Part shown: piece by piece, positions 54,401 to 64,000 of the stretch | How the letters are laid out: each line of letters starts with the position of its first letter | Numbering within the stretch: position 1 is the first letter of the stretch | Assembly (NCBI GenBank): GCA_019137255.1 | Contig: WPDH01000080.1 | Span: 248,001-312,000, forward strand | Source: Corinectria fuckeliana | Taxonomy: Eukaryota; Ascomycota; Sordariomycetes; Hypocreales; Nectriaceae | Direction of reading: 5' to 3' | DNA length: 64,000 nucleotides | Notes under the pieces: model-generated | The model's input: only the letters and a program-made list of their open reading frames with translations | What the model was told of the DNA's origin: nothing | Database searches by the model: none | Made by a program: the position numbers and the translations under genes

Positions 54401-57400
54401 GTACTAAATAAGTAGGCTACAACGGACGCATGGGAGTTGGGTGATGGGTTGAAGTTTGGAGGCTGGAGACTCGGATCGAGGGTGAGAGATGGTCAAGGGT
54501 CTTAACCCAATCCGTGATTGATGGACGACCGACGGGGACACATCTTGGACTCTTTTGAAGGGAAAAGGCTTTTCTTTTCTTGACTCAAGCTAATAACTCC
54601 AGAAGGGGATGTTGATGTGGCTAAAGGAGCCATCTCCGAATTTCCGGGCCGTCTTGGAGAACGCCGGCCCTGCCACGGGTATCTATTGGACAGCTGCTTT
54701 GGGGTCTTGTTCGGTTTATGTACAGTGCAACCTAAAAAGCGACAGTGCAACCTAGAAGGGGCCGTTGAACTTGACTCGAGGTCAACACGAGTTCGAGGCC
54801 GATTACGTACAAATGCGCCGGTACTTATGGGTTCCCAAAGCACTGACGCCGCCCGGAGGATTCTCGCACGGCACTTGCTGAAGAGCCGGTGGGCGGCGGG
54901 AGGACACTCGGCTTGCACCCGCCGAAGGGACGCCGATTTGAAGTCGACGCCTCCGGTGGCAGTGCCTCGTCTCGTGGCTATCCTGTGCCACGAAGTAAGA
55001 ACCTAGCTTTACCGATGATTGTCGACGATGGTAGCGTCATGCGTGCTTTTTTTTGCTTGGGCTAGTGAGAGCAGCCACCGCCTAGCACGTACATATGTAG
55101 TACATATGTAATTAGCGACGAGAACATGGCCCTGAGCGGGCGGAAACGCATCGACAAAAGCAAGTCATGTAGCTGATGCAACTCATGGCGAGTGAGGAGG
55201 TGGGTGGGCAAATGCCATGCCGGGGCGACTGGGATCATGAAGTCAACGACGATTGGGCGTCAGTGCCTATCCCATGCGGTTGATGCCCTACATACCGGAG
55301 CTTTCATTACTGACGGGGAAGCACTATGTCGGGTAGTACATGATGTTGGCGGGGATACTTGGAGAGGTCGAGAAACACCGATGGAGATGGGCGGTGCCGT
55401 CACGAGTACGAAGTACTCCTCCACCCAAAACCCCATCGTCCATGGTAAGGTGGGCGGACGACGGAGACCGGGAGCGCACAATATTACTTACTGCGGGACC
55501 GTTGCCGCCGCATCATTTAGCCGGGGCATGCTCTTCTGGTGGTTTGCCTTGGCCGAGCTTGGCCCTCGGCACGTCTAGCCTGGGCTGGCCTGGCGCTGGT
55601 CACGATGAGGCTGCCGGACGCATCTCCACCATGGCGATGGATCCCAGGGATCCGAGTGAGGAGTCCGTCATGCTGATGAGCCCCATCATTTATCCTGCGC
55701 CCTTGCGCCCACGCCGACGACCCAGCAGGGCCCAGCACGGAGCGACCCCCGACGAGTTCTTTTGGAGGCTTGGCCGCCCGGGAAGACCCTGGTCAACCGA
55801 CATTGCCGGGCTGGCTTTCACCGCATTTTGGGGGGGGGGCGCCTGCCAATGGCTTGCGGTTCCAAACATGGGCGTTTCTTTCCTGCAGGACTACAGGGCT
55901 GCCATGTATGTACCTATCCATCGCATCGTCCACGAAAAGGGCTGTGGAGACTGGGGGATGAAGCTTGGCTGCAATTTGTCCTTGCTTACTCCATAATTAC
56001 GGGTGCTCCGAACCATCGCCCATTAATAACAGTCTCCGATTCTTGGAGGTCTGGACCTTCTGGGCGGTCCGAGTCGTCTTGTTGCTGATTCTTGATTTCC
56101 AACGACTTACACACTAATTAATGAGTGCCCGTTGGGCAACTTTGGGCAAGAAACAAAGGGACTGACGACGGCGGGGGGCATCCTAGCCCGTGCTCCCGTG
56201 AAACCATTATGGAATGGAATCGATCGCTGGCACCGAGTCGAGTCGGCTTGGCAGCTCTGAACCTGCATCCCACTCTTTGGATATGTTGCAGTACATAGTA
56301 GTACGGAGTAGTCTATCCGTAGTCCACACCACGACCCTTTGTCCTAAACCTCCGATGATGGCCCCTCACTCCCCCCCCCGCCTGAGCTTCACTTTGTGAA
56401 GGAATAGAAAGACTGTACATAACACGACTGGACCGGCCGGATGGATCCAGTTCAGGGTCTCTGTTTGTTTGTCTCTGGCCTGTGTGTCTCTCTGGCATTG
56501 TAGCCAACCGGCAAAGCGCCCGCAACATCAGCTCTGCAACAGCCACCAACCTGACTCCCTGGTGCTCCGTCATAGCTCATAGCTGGCGACTGGCCTTCGC
56601 GCCCACCCATTCCTGAGCTCACGCCCCTGGAACAAAGCGCATAGCAAACAGCAAACAGCCATAGCCAGAGAGCATCTATCCATCTCCCTCGTGGTGAGGA
56701 TCGCTCGTCAACCTCCTCCCTCTTCATACATCCATCGGTTCGCCCGTCAAAGAAAGCCCGTCGCCCCTCCGATCAGCGCCGTCCATCCAATCTCCACTGT
56801 TCTGTATATTCCATCGACATCGACTTCGGCCCCCGCCCCATCTAATCATCTCCATCTCCATCCCAAAGGAACCTAACCCACTAGGCTGCTGTGGCTAGCC
56901 AACTAGGCCGGACTGCAGACGCATTGCGTACCCTACGACTGGTGCGCTCTACCCACCAGCTACGACGACTCAAGCAAAAAAGGTGCCGACCCTTGGCCCT
57001 AGGGCGCTTGGCTTGGCGCCTCCTCCCCTCCGGCGCTAGGTACTAACTTAGGTATCACCTTCAGTGCCTTCAGCTGCCCGCCCACCCACTCCACTGCCAC
57101 CCGCACCGACTTGGCGTCGTCCCGGCCATCTGGATCAACCACCAAACCACCCACCGACGTCTGCAACATCTCCCAGGGCGACCTTTCTGTCCCTCGCTCC
57201 AACCACCTACACCAAACACCGTGGCCAAACTCCAAACTCGGACTGGAATCACCTGCTTCCTGTACTCGCGCAGCCTCGTCGTCTTTTCCCTTGCGCCAAG
57301 GCTCCAAAATACACACAGACATAGCAAACTTACCGTCAACCACTAACCGACTGCACCGCTTCCGCTACCGCTACCGCTACCGCCACCACTCACTCCCTCT

Positions 57401-58028
57401 CTTATCTCTCACTCACCCGCCGGCCTCTCACCGTCCGCCTCATCCCAGACCAGAAGCATACGCGCCCACGTCTAGATTATCTACCTTCTCTGTATCGCCT
57501 CTCAGCACCGCTTTCGCCTCGTACTCCTTCCTCGCCGAGTCCATCGCCTACGGCTCGTATTAATCCCGCCCCTCTTTCCTCGGGCCTCAGACACGCGACA
57601 GCTTTACAGAGCCCTCCCTCCCTCTCCTTTGTGTCCCGCAACGCGCCAAACCCGCCGCCACCTACGCCGCCACCTCCGTTGCCACGCACTTCGTCCAAGT
57701 CGACCTCGACACTACGCCAACATCGCCTCTGAATCTCGACTGTCCTTCTAGTTCCTTTCGAACCCCCCTAGCTGTTCGCCTTATTACTTTGAGCCGCCAC
57801 CAGTGCTTCACCCGCCACAGCTCACCCTCATCCTCACCGGCTCGCCTGTGGCCGACCCCGGACTCGTGCCGTCACCTTCACATGCCACCACAAAGGTTAC
57901 TATGCGCCCACCCCCAGCCCGAAATCACCATCCCAACGTTTCAATGATGGCTCGTCGCCAACGTTGAGTTGACGGCCCTCTCCCTCGCATCTCTCTGTCG
58001 CGCATAGAGCCTCTTGCGTGCTTCCGAC
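51452..58028. other. 6.6-kb gene-free block upstream of the FNIP gene
   Basis: The largest gap in the window. Open frames (for example 52346-52999 minus and 55340-55996 plus) lack recognisable domains, and several begin at non-ATG codons. GTAC/TAGGTA-type words are dense at 53047-53085, 54105-54130 and 54350-54425. The last 1.3 kb (about 56690-57950) is strongly C/T-rich and presumably is a long promoter/leader of the FNIP gene, with a short cgctac hexamer repeat. No transposon, tRNA or rRNA was recognised. Confidence 0.5.
57363..57381 (+). repeat. hexamer repeat (ccgcta)n in FNIP leader
   Basis: Three consecutive ccgcta units in the pyrimidine-rich leader. Minor simple-sequence feature. Confidence 0.7.
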
Positions 58029-61000
58029 ATGCTCGGCCGGCTGTTGCATCTGGGCTCCGGCGGCTCCTCCGCTGCACCCACCCAGACCACAGCCAACATG
58101 TCGAGGCCCGTTTCCTCACTCGAGTCTGTCCAAGAAGACATTCATACTCGGAATCTTCTCTTCCCCGACGCCCACGCCTTATACCAGCACCGCAACGACC
58201 AGGTCTTTCCTCTGTCCTCAACCCCTACCACCCCGGCCACCTCAACGGCAAATGCCTTCGACTACAACGGCGATGTCGACCTCGATGTTCGTGATGTCCG
58301 TGTTATTGTTATGCAAGATGCTTTAGGCCCTTCAAACGCATCACTCCTCTTTGACAGCCACCCTGCTCTACCCGCCTCGCCATCGGAACGGACCGCTACG
58401 GTCCAGGATCAACGAAGAGCCCCGACCTCTTCACGCAAGGGCAGCTTGGGCAGCATTGTTCGTCCTCTGGTCATCCAGCCCGACGGTCCCCTGCCTCCGC
58501 CGCGCCAAGGTGCGTTCGACCGTCGAGCTTCGCTGCAGGGTCGGAATCAGAGCCACGCAGAGACGGAGGTTCAGCGAGCTGCGCGCGAGTATCGAGAGGA
58601 GCTGGCGACCTTCTCGGGCTGCATCTTTGGAAATTCGGAGCTCATGTCTTACAAGGGCACCTCAACCAAGGTTCATGTCGTTCCTGGCGAGACTCGAGCG
58701 AATGATGTTTCGAGCTCCATTATTGGCGACGGCCGAAGCTCCATTGGCCGGTCAAGCGCCCGCTCGAGCAGACTCTCACAGTCATATTCTTCTCAGACCG
58801 TCTCGCCAACCGCCACCTCGTCTCTAGCGAACCATCACCATTCCTCGCGCCAGGGCGAGAAGAAGAAGGTTCTCATTACACGCCTCTTCCCAGTGAATGT
58901 CTCCGTGGACGACGCAGACACCAACACTACCCCCCCGAGCCGCTACTCGGATGAGAATGCTGGCTTCCCGTTCCCGGCCCTTACGGGCGACGAGCCCGTT
59001 CCGAAGAAGAAGAAACCTCAGCCAAAGCAACGACGGACGCCAATGTATGCTGTAGTCCTAGTGGTCCAGCTTCCTTCCTCGCCTCTCTCTTCGAACAGAT
59101 TCCCCCCCGCCACGCAGCCTAAATCAACACATCGCGAATCGAGCTCCTATACGGACCAAGAATTCTTTCCCTCGTCGTTTAGCTCAGCTCGGCCGTCAGG
59201 CTGGACCCTAGTCGGCTCTGGCAACTATGGCGATCTCGCAGAGTCGAGCTATTCCATCGACATGGAGGAAAGAATTGACTCACTCACCCAACATTGGGAC
59301 ATCATCATGAGAACTTTGACGCACCTTCAGTCCGTTGTCGCGACCATTCTGGGAACGATGCTTAAGCAGATCGATCTCACATCTCCCGGTCCATTCTCGA
59401 CCCCAGGGGCCTCGAATAAAGGCAGAGCCCCTTCATTTTCAGAGAGACGTGCAGGCGAGACGCCCCGCGTAAAGCCACCCAAGAGCACGACCAAGCTGGT
59501 GTCATTATGGCCCAACTGCCTTGCAGACGACGCGGACGTTGCAGGTGAAGTGGACGCTGCGAGACATAGAATTGTCATGGGGCTGAGCGCATCAAGAGTT
59601 GTGACCGGCCAGGGGCGATGGGGAATCTGGCGAGACGAGGCCCGTTGGACTTCCAAGTGGGCTGGAAGCGTCGAACGGGGACACTTCTTCTACAACCTTC
59701 TCAGCGGCTTTCTTGCAACGCACACCGACTGGTTACAAGCTCTCTGCCCTCCTTCTTACCGGAGGCGACTCTACCTTCAGCAAAAGAACCGAAGCGAGGA
59801 AGACTTGTCTCTTCCGGCTCGCACCATCATTATATCCGAGGACAAGATGACCGCCCGCCGTCTCATTTTCCTCCTTTCCGCTTTCTTACCTGCAAATCAA
59901 CAGATCCCAGGGACGCGAGCACATCGACCCAGCACCTCAACGTCCGTCGGAACCTTTTCCAACTCCCCTCCGACTTTTATAATTCCAGTTCTCCGGGAAG
60001 AGTCTCTCCGCCGCAGGATCAATCGCAGGACAGGGCTTCGTCGAGTTTCTCACTCTAGGACAGCGAGTCAAAGCACAAGAGCCTCCGCTGTTCCGGTGCA
60101 ATTGGCGCACCTAACCATGGATCGAAACCACGAACGGCGTGTCTCCGATGCTGCATCCATCCGGCCCTCGAATCTCCCCATTTCCGGCAACGATTTCGTG
60201 AGTAGAAAGAGCAGTGCTGCCACAACTACAACGGTGATGCCCGAGACGACAATGCCGCATTTTTCCACCGCTCAACGAGTAGATAGCCGTAGGAGGCCAC
60301 GCCCCAGCAGCAGTGGAAGCGTCGCAGCAGATGACTTGAAGCGATCCTTGAAACGAGGCGAAAGCACTGGCCAGATGAGCAACGCGAGCAGCGATTCTAG
60401 GAGTCAGGGCTCAAGATGGGGAAGCGTCATCAGTGGTCTTTGGAGCGCCCGTCGTCGGGACTCAACCACCCTCAGCAGCTACGGCCAAGCGGACCCGAAA
60501 TCGCCTACAAAGCAGTCGTTCCACCGACCGGACAAGCTATCGCAAATGGTCGAAGAGGCGGCCGCCGTGGGCGAGGCGAATGCGTCTTCCTCCAATGGTC
60601 CGCGTCCATCAGTGGACAGTCGAAGGACGGGTACGCCGCGAGACTTCGAGGGACGCAGCCGGGAGCCATCACTCCGACCTGAGCGAACCCCAGATCCAAA
60701 CGGCGCCTTTGAGTCACCTGTCAAGACTTCCATCAACGCTGACGATGGGATTATTGACGTGGACATCTCTTTCCCCGACTACATGACGTCTTTCGAGTCC
60801 GCGATTAGTTCTCCATCGAGCAGCGGCTATTTGTCGACTCCTGGCATCCCAGGCGGATTAGACTCCTTTGAGCAAGCGTCTCGATTATGTGCCGATGGGG
60901 ACTTGCCCCTGAATGCTGCTGGCTGGTTGAATCGTTACCACCCAGACTTTGCTATTCAAGCTATTCCTCCACAAGAGGGTCTTCTGGAACAGGTCAAGGC

Positions 61001-61652
61001 ATCTCTCCGGGCTGAACCAACACCTGCCCCGACCAATCCGCTGAGTGGCGACCTCACTGAGCGATGGGTCGATGTTAGCTGTGTGATGATAGCCGATACT
61101 ACGACAAACTTGATTACTCGTATCCGATACCGCCGACTAGTTAAGCCGAGATCCCTTGCAGATCGCCAATCAATGGGGCAGGCTGGGCCACCCAGCTCTT
61201 ACGGTGGCGCACTGCTAACTCCTTCTATCCTTCCTTACGAAACTCAGCTCGAGGAAGAATGGATCGAGGAGCCCATTCTTCAGCCGGATGAGAATCTCAC
61301 CGAGGCCGTTGAGAAAGTCATCAGTCTTAGGCAAGAGACCAGCAAGGACCACTCACTGGCATCTTCGCAGACACATAGCGAAGTTCGCACGAGCACCGAC
61401 GGTGAGGAGCCGATATCTGTGACTGCGCCAGAGCCACCTGCACTACCACAGACGCCCTTGGAAGTCCCTCGCGTGCAATGCAAAACTGTCGTGCTCTCAG
61501 CCCTCGAAGACACCATTCGCGAGGTCATTGACCTCCGGGAAAGAGGTGACTTGGGCACGAATGGCCATTCAAGGAATGCCCCATCTCCGCATAACCTACT
61601 TCACAATGCGATTAGTGTCTGGCTAGACAACCTAGACGTTGCCGATGTATAA
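58029..61652 (+). CDS. folliculin-interacting protein (FNIP/LST4-like)
   Basis: FNIP with folliculin regulates Rag GTPases and TORC1 at the vacuole/lysosome. Single intronless exon; the ATG at 58029 starts MLGRLLHLGSGG (an upstream in-frame TTG is not used). It has 1207 residues. Family blocks in order: TRNLLFPDAHALYQHRNDQVFP near residue 37, VRVIVMQDALGPSNASLLFDSHP near 90, IFGNSELMSYKGTSTKVHV near 200, PMYAVVLVVQLP near 340, WDIIMRTLTHLQSVVATI near 425, FFYNLLSGFLATHTDWL near 550, and the C-terminal WVDVSCVMIADTTTNLITRIR near 1013. Long Ser/Pro/Arg-rich linkers separate them, for example about 640-900. I infer the longin-DENN architecture of FNIP proteins. The yeast counterpart Lst4 is shorter and very divergent. 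Confidence 0.9.
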   Translation: MLGRLLHLGSGGSSAAPTQTTANMSRPVSSLESVQEDIHTRNLLFPDAHALYQHRNDQVFPLSSTPTTPATSTANAFDYNGDVDLDVRDVRVIVMQDALGPSNASLLFDSHPALPASPSERTATVQDQRRAPTSSRKGSLGSIVRPLVIQPDGPLPPPRQGAFDRRASLQGRNQSHAETEVQRAAREYREELATFSGCIFGNSELMSYKGTSTKVHVVPGETRANDVSSSIIGDGRSSIGRSSARSSRLSQSYSSQTVSPTATSSLANHHHSSRQGEKKKVLITRLFPVNVSVDDADTNTTPPSRYSDENAGFPFPALTGDEPVPKKKKPQPKQRRTPMYAVVLVVQLPSSPLSSNRFPPATQPKSTHRESSSYTDQEFFPSSFSSARPSGWTLVGSGNYGDLAESSYSIDMEERIDSLTQHWDIIMRTLTHLQSVVATILGTMLKQIDLTSPGPFSTPGASNKGRAPSFSERRAGETPRVKPPKSTTKLVSLWPNCLADDADVAGEVDAARHRIVMGLSASRVVTGQGRWGIWRDEARWTSKWAGSVERGHFFYNLLSGFLATHTDWLQALCPPSYRRRLYLQQKNRSEEDLSLPARTIIISEDKMTARRLIFLLSAFLPANQQIPGTRAHRPSTSTSVGTFSNSPPTFIIPVLREESLRRRINRRTGLRRVSHSRTASQSTRASAVPVQLAHLTMDRNHERRVSDAASIRPSNLPISGNDFVSRKSSAATTTTVMPETTMPHFSTAQRVDSRRRPRPSSSGSVAADDLKRSLKRGESTGQMSNASSDSRSQGSRWGSVISGLWSARRRDSTTLSSYGQADPKSPTKQSFHRPDKLSQMVEEAAAVGEANASSSNGPRPSVDSRRTGTPRDFEGRSREPSLRPERTPDPNGAFESPVKTSINADDGIIDVDISFPDYMTSFESAISSPSSSGYLSTPGIPGGLDSFEQASRLCADGDLPLNAAGWLNRYHPDFAIQAIPPQEGLLEQVKASLRAEPTPAPTNPLSGDLTERWVDVSCVMIADTTTNLITRIRYRRLVKPRSLADRQSMGQAGPPSSYGGALLTPSILPYETQLEEEWIEEPILQPDENLTEAVEKVISLRQETSKDHSLASSQTHSEVRTSTDGEEPISVTAPEPPALPQTPLEVPRVQCKTVVLSALEDTIREVIDLRERGDLGTNGHSRNAPSPHNLLHNAISVWLDNLDVADV

Positions 61653-62329
61653 ATCTCTGACGGGAACTAAACCGCCCCCGGAACTACACCAGGAAACCAC
61701 GCACGACATATATCTCTCTTGCTTCTGTTTCCTCACCTTACTAACGTTCCGTCACCGGACCTTATCTGATTGCACGGATGTACCACCATTTATTTTTCTG
61801 TCCAAGACTCGAAATGATACCCCTTGTGTGATACCCCTTGTGCGGTGTACGCACACACGATATTTGGAGAGGCTTTGGCCCCATTAAGGGAGGGAAGGCA
61901 ACTATTTGCGGGCGCACATCACGTCCCATTTTCCTACTCCCTTTCTCCAGTTGTCTGTTGTTTGTTTTTCTACCTTCTTACACTTCGTGTCCTTGATTTG
62001 GCGTACCGGGTTCTATTAGGGGATACTCTCAGGAGAACTGTTGGAGCTTCCTGGCGAAGCCGACCTATGGGAAGGTTGGCGTTACGCAAGGGGTTGTTGG
62101 AGCCATGGACTAGCAGGCGATTCAACATGGCTAGGAACAGAACGCAATAGACTATTTTATGAACTGACACTTTTTTTCATATCTGAATTTGACTCCAACT
62201 CGTATAAAATGGCCTGGGCGTTGTATGGATGCTCACACGCACGGCACGCAATAGGGCTGATTGGGTTGGGTCGCTTTGGAAAATCCTTTTCTATTTCTGA
62301 ACCGCTCATTATGTACCACCCACGGCTCC
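61653..62329. other. convergent spacer between FNIP and DBP10
   Basis: 677 bp with both 3' ends, including a gataccccttgtg duplication (about 61816-61841). No coding potential of note. Confidence 0.5.
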
Positions 62330-64000
62330 TCACCTCTTCTTCGTCGGCCGGGCATTCTTGGCCAGCTTCTTGGCCTTCTCCTCTCTGGCCTTGCGGATGT
62401 CGTGGGCGCCCTTGAGCTCCTTCTTGCTGCCCATGCCGTCGCGGAAGCGGCCGACGCGCTTGTCCCTGGCCTCGGAGACGCGCTTCTTGCGGACCTCGAA
62501 GTCGTCGCGGTACTTGTCGGCCTCCTTGGGCGCCCTCTCCTGCTTGTGCTTGTAGCGGACGCCCGAGGGCAGCTGGTTCGTCGCGCCGGGGCGCTCCGTC
62601 TCGCCGACGTGCGGCAGCTTGCCCATGCGGTTGGCGCGCTTCCACTTGTCGAAGCGGCCGCTCTGGAAGCTGGCGGCGATCTTGACTCCGCTCTCGCCGC
62701 GGATCAGCTTGGTGCCCTTGGAGCCGTCCTCGTCGTTGTCGCGCGACACGTACTTCTTGGACTTCTTGTCCCAGCGCATCTTGGACCGCGTCGACTCGCC
62801 AAAGGACTTGGCGTTCTCGTCGTTGGTCAGGTCCATCGTCACGTCCCGGGCGGCTTCGATGAAGCTTGACCCTGCGCCGCCCGAGTGGACGCCGTATCCG
62901 CGCTCCTCGGCGGCGTTTATCGTGCGGGGCGTGTAGGACATGAACACCTCCGAGTCGCGCCAATTCGTCTGTCCCTTCTTGGAGTTGCCCGAGTTGGTCA
63001 CCGTCACCTCCAAGTTGTCGTCTGATTCGTATTCATCGGCTTGTCCGTCCACCTCGTCCGCCGCGTCCTCGTCGGAATCGACATCCATCTTTGTATTGGA
63101 GAGCCCAATATCGTCATCAAAGACCTCCTCGACCTCGACCTTCTGTTGCTTCCGAGGTGTGATCTTCTTCCGCAGTTGCTTCATCACCTCGGCAGCTCCA
63201 GCAGTCGACCTGTCTCCGTGGCCAACCTCGAAGATGGTTTCTTGGGGCCTGAACCCGCTGATTCTGGCCAACATGTCTGTACGTGCCTGCTCCATACCAT
63301 CGACATCCTCGCCAAACAAGGGGTGGAGTTGCACCCAGCCGGGTGATGCTACCATCTCGCGTGATCGCTTCGCACTCTGGCTTGCTGCTGAGTTCCTTGT
63401 CCTGATGTAGAGTTTCTCGGCTTTGCCAGCGACTGTTCGTAGACCAGAAATGTCATCGCTTTCATGCAGAGTCTTATTGAACCATTCCACGTGGGTCTCA
63501 ACCGAGTCGCGCTTCAACGCTCCCACGACCACATCATCAGAATATGAGGGGTTAGGGACCTCCTGGCCAACAACCAGCCTCTTTCCTAGGAACAGCTGCA
63601 AGTCCAACAGGTACGGTGCATCAGTATCTCTTACCAGACTGTAACTCCATCCACGTCGACCAGCACGAGCTGTTCGGCCAACACGATGGACGAATATTTT
63701 GGGTTGCGGTGGGAAGTCGAAGTTGATGACGTTGGCAAGCACAGGAATATCGATACCTCGTGCTGCAACGTCTGTGACCACCAGAATGTTTGACTTGCCC
63801 CTCCGGAAATCCTCAACCTGCATTCGTCGCGCGACCTGGTCGAGAGATCCATACACATAGGAGACGGCAAAGCCTGCTTGAATGAGCAGGTTCGCTAGGT
63901 ACTCGACGTGATGCTTTGTCGCCGTAAAAACAATGGTGGAGTGCTCAGATGGCTTGCCACCTCCAGCATCCGCTCCTCGCTTCCTCTTCTTTGACCCATT
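62330..64000 (-). CDS. DBP10: ATP-dependent RNA helicase DBP10, C-terminal part
   Basis: Nucleolar DEAD-box helicase for 60S ribosomal subunit assembly. The frame is open to the window edge, so the DEAD core with motifs I-III lies outside; 556 residues are present. The remainder of the helicase C domain is visible: STIVFTATKHHVEYL, VVTDVAARGIDIP, and motif VI HRVGRTARAG. It is followed by the DBP10CT-type region (SRDNDEDGSKGTKLIRGESG-like, then FDKWKRANRMGKLPHVGE). The tail is strongly basic (KKRVSEARDKRVGRFRDG and KLAKNARPTKKR) and ends in TGA at 62330-62332. An acidic linker (DDDIGLSNTKMDVDSDEDAAD) precedes the basic part. There is no intron in the visible part. Confidence 0.95.
   Translation of the reverse strand, partial: NGSKKRKRGADAGGGKPSEHSTIVFTATKHHVEYLANLLIQAGFAVSYVYGSLDQVARRMQVEDFRRGKSNILVVTDVAARGIDIPVLANVINFDFPPQPKIFVHRVGRTARAGRRGWSYSLVRDTDAPYLLDLQLFLGKRLVVGQEVPNPSYSDDVVVGALKRDSVETHVEWFNKTLHESDDISGLRTVAGKAEKLYIRTRNSAASQSAKRSREMVASPGWVQLHPLFGEDVDGMEQARTDMLARISGFRPQETIFEVGHGDRSTAGAAEVMKQLRKKITPRKQQKVEVEEVFDDDIGLSNTKMDVDSDEDAADEVDGQADEYESDDNLEVTVTNSGNSKKGQTNWRDSEVFMSYTPRTINAAEERGYGVHSGGAGSSFIEAARDVTMDLTNDENAKSFGESTRSKMRWDKKSKKYVSRDNDEDGSKGTKLIRGESGVKIAASFQSGRFDKWKRANRMGKLPHVGETERPGATNQLPSGVRYKHKQERAPKEADKYRDDFEVRKKRVSEARDKRVGRFRDGMGSKKELKGAHDIRKAREEKAKKLAKNARPTKKR

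Noticed and set aside
55340..55996. 218-residue open frame on + strand
   Set aside because: No recognisable family, mixed low-complexity composition, and overlapping equally long frames in other phases.
57111..57563. 150-residue Ser/Pro-rich open frame in the FNIP leader
   Set aside because: Composition simply reflects the C/T-rich leader; overlapping frames are similar in length. At most an upstream ORF.
1..64000. CRISPR arrays, transposons, dispersed 5S rRNA or integrated viral genes
   Set aside because: No regularly spaced repeats, transposase/reverse transcriptase motifs, 5S consensus or viral protein motifs were seen on either strand.

Overview
The window is nuclear DNA from a filamentous ascomycete, most likely a Sordariomycete. 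The signs are short 46-145 nt GT-AG introns with CTRAY-like branch points, GC-rich intact coding exons, a Ras protein ending in a [12 protein letters not shown] tail, and gene families typical of Pezizomycotina. Genes lie on both strands with no operon logic. Almost all are conserved housekeeping or signalling genes. They are separated by short convergent or divergent spacers, or by a few long gene-free blocks rich in GTAC/TAGGTA-type motifs.

Layout, left to right. The C-terminal half of proteasome subunit RPN1 (2-1579, +) is followed by an OPT-family oligopeptide transporter (1981-5323, -). After a 2.9-kb gene-free block come 5-formyltetrahydrofolate cyclo-ligase (8211-9014, +), the MTR10/transportin-SR import receptor (10025-13267, +) and a large unrecognised cysteine-rich protein with tandem Zn2Cys6-like modules (14740-17937, +). 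Next is RAS1 (19269-20205, -) and a 5.7-kb gene-free block. A compact cluster runs from 25.9 to 38.3 kb: a MoCF/CinA-like domain protein with micro-exons (-), glia maturation factor GMF/AIM7 (+), NBP35 (-), tRNA-Gln(CTG) (-), deoxyhypusine hydroxylase LIA1 (+), RNA polymerase I subunit RPA12 (-) and cohesin loader SCC2 (+). Then come a vacuolar Ca2+/H+ exchanger of the VCX1/CAX type (40256-42081, +), the GATOR1/SEACIT subunit IML1 (42658-48244, -), and a ZRC1/COT1-type zinc transporter (49785-51451, +). A 6.6-kb gene-free block is followed by a folliculin-interacting protein (58029-61652, +) and the C-terminal part of the DEAD-box helicase DBP10 (62330-64000, -).

Functionally, several genes concern nutrient and growth signalling: RAS1, IML1 (negative regulator of TORC1) and FNIP (Rag GTPase regulator). 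Others serve ribosome and translation output (RPA12, DBP10, LIA1, NBP35 for Fe-S supply) or metal and cation handling (the Zn and Ca transporters). No mobile element, CRISPR array, secondary-metabolite cluster or viral sequence was recognised. The least explained item is the 1065-residue cysteine-rich protein. It carries one canonical and several stretched Zn2Cys6-type modules in tandem, and a duplicated hairpin lies in its upstream leader. I resolved exon structures by hand from reading frame, splice consensus and remembered family alignments. They reveal a 9-nt micro-exon, an ATG-only exon, a GC-AG intron and a NAGNAG acceptor.
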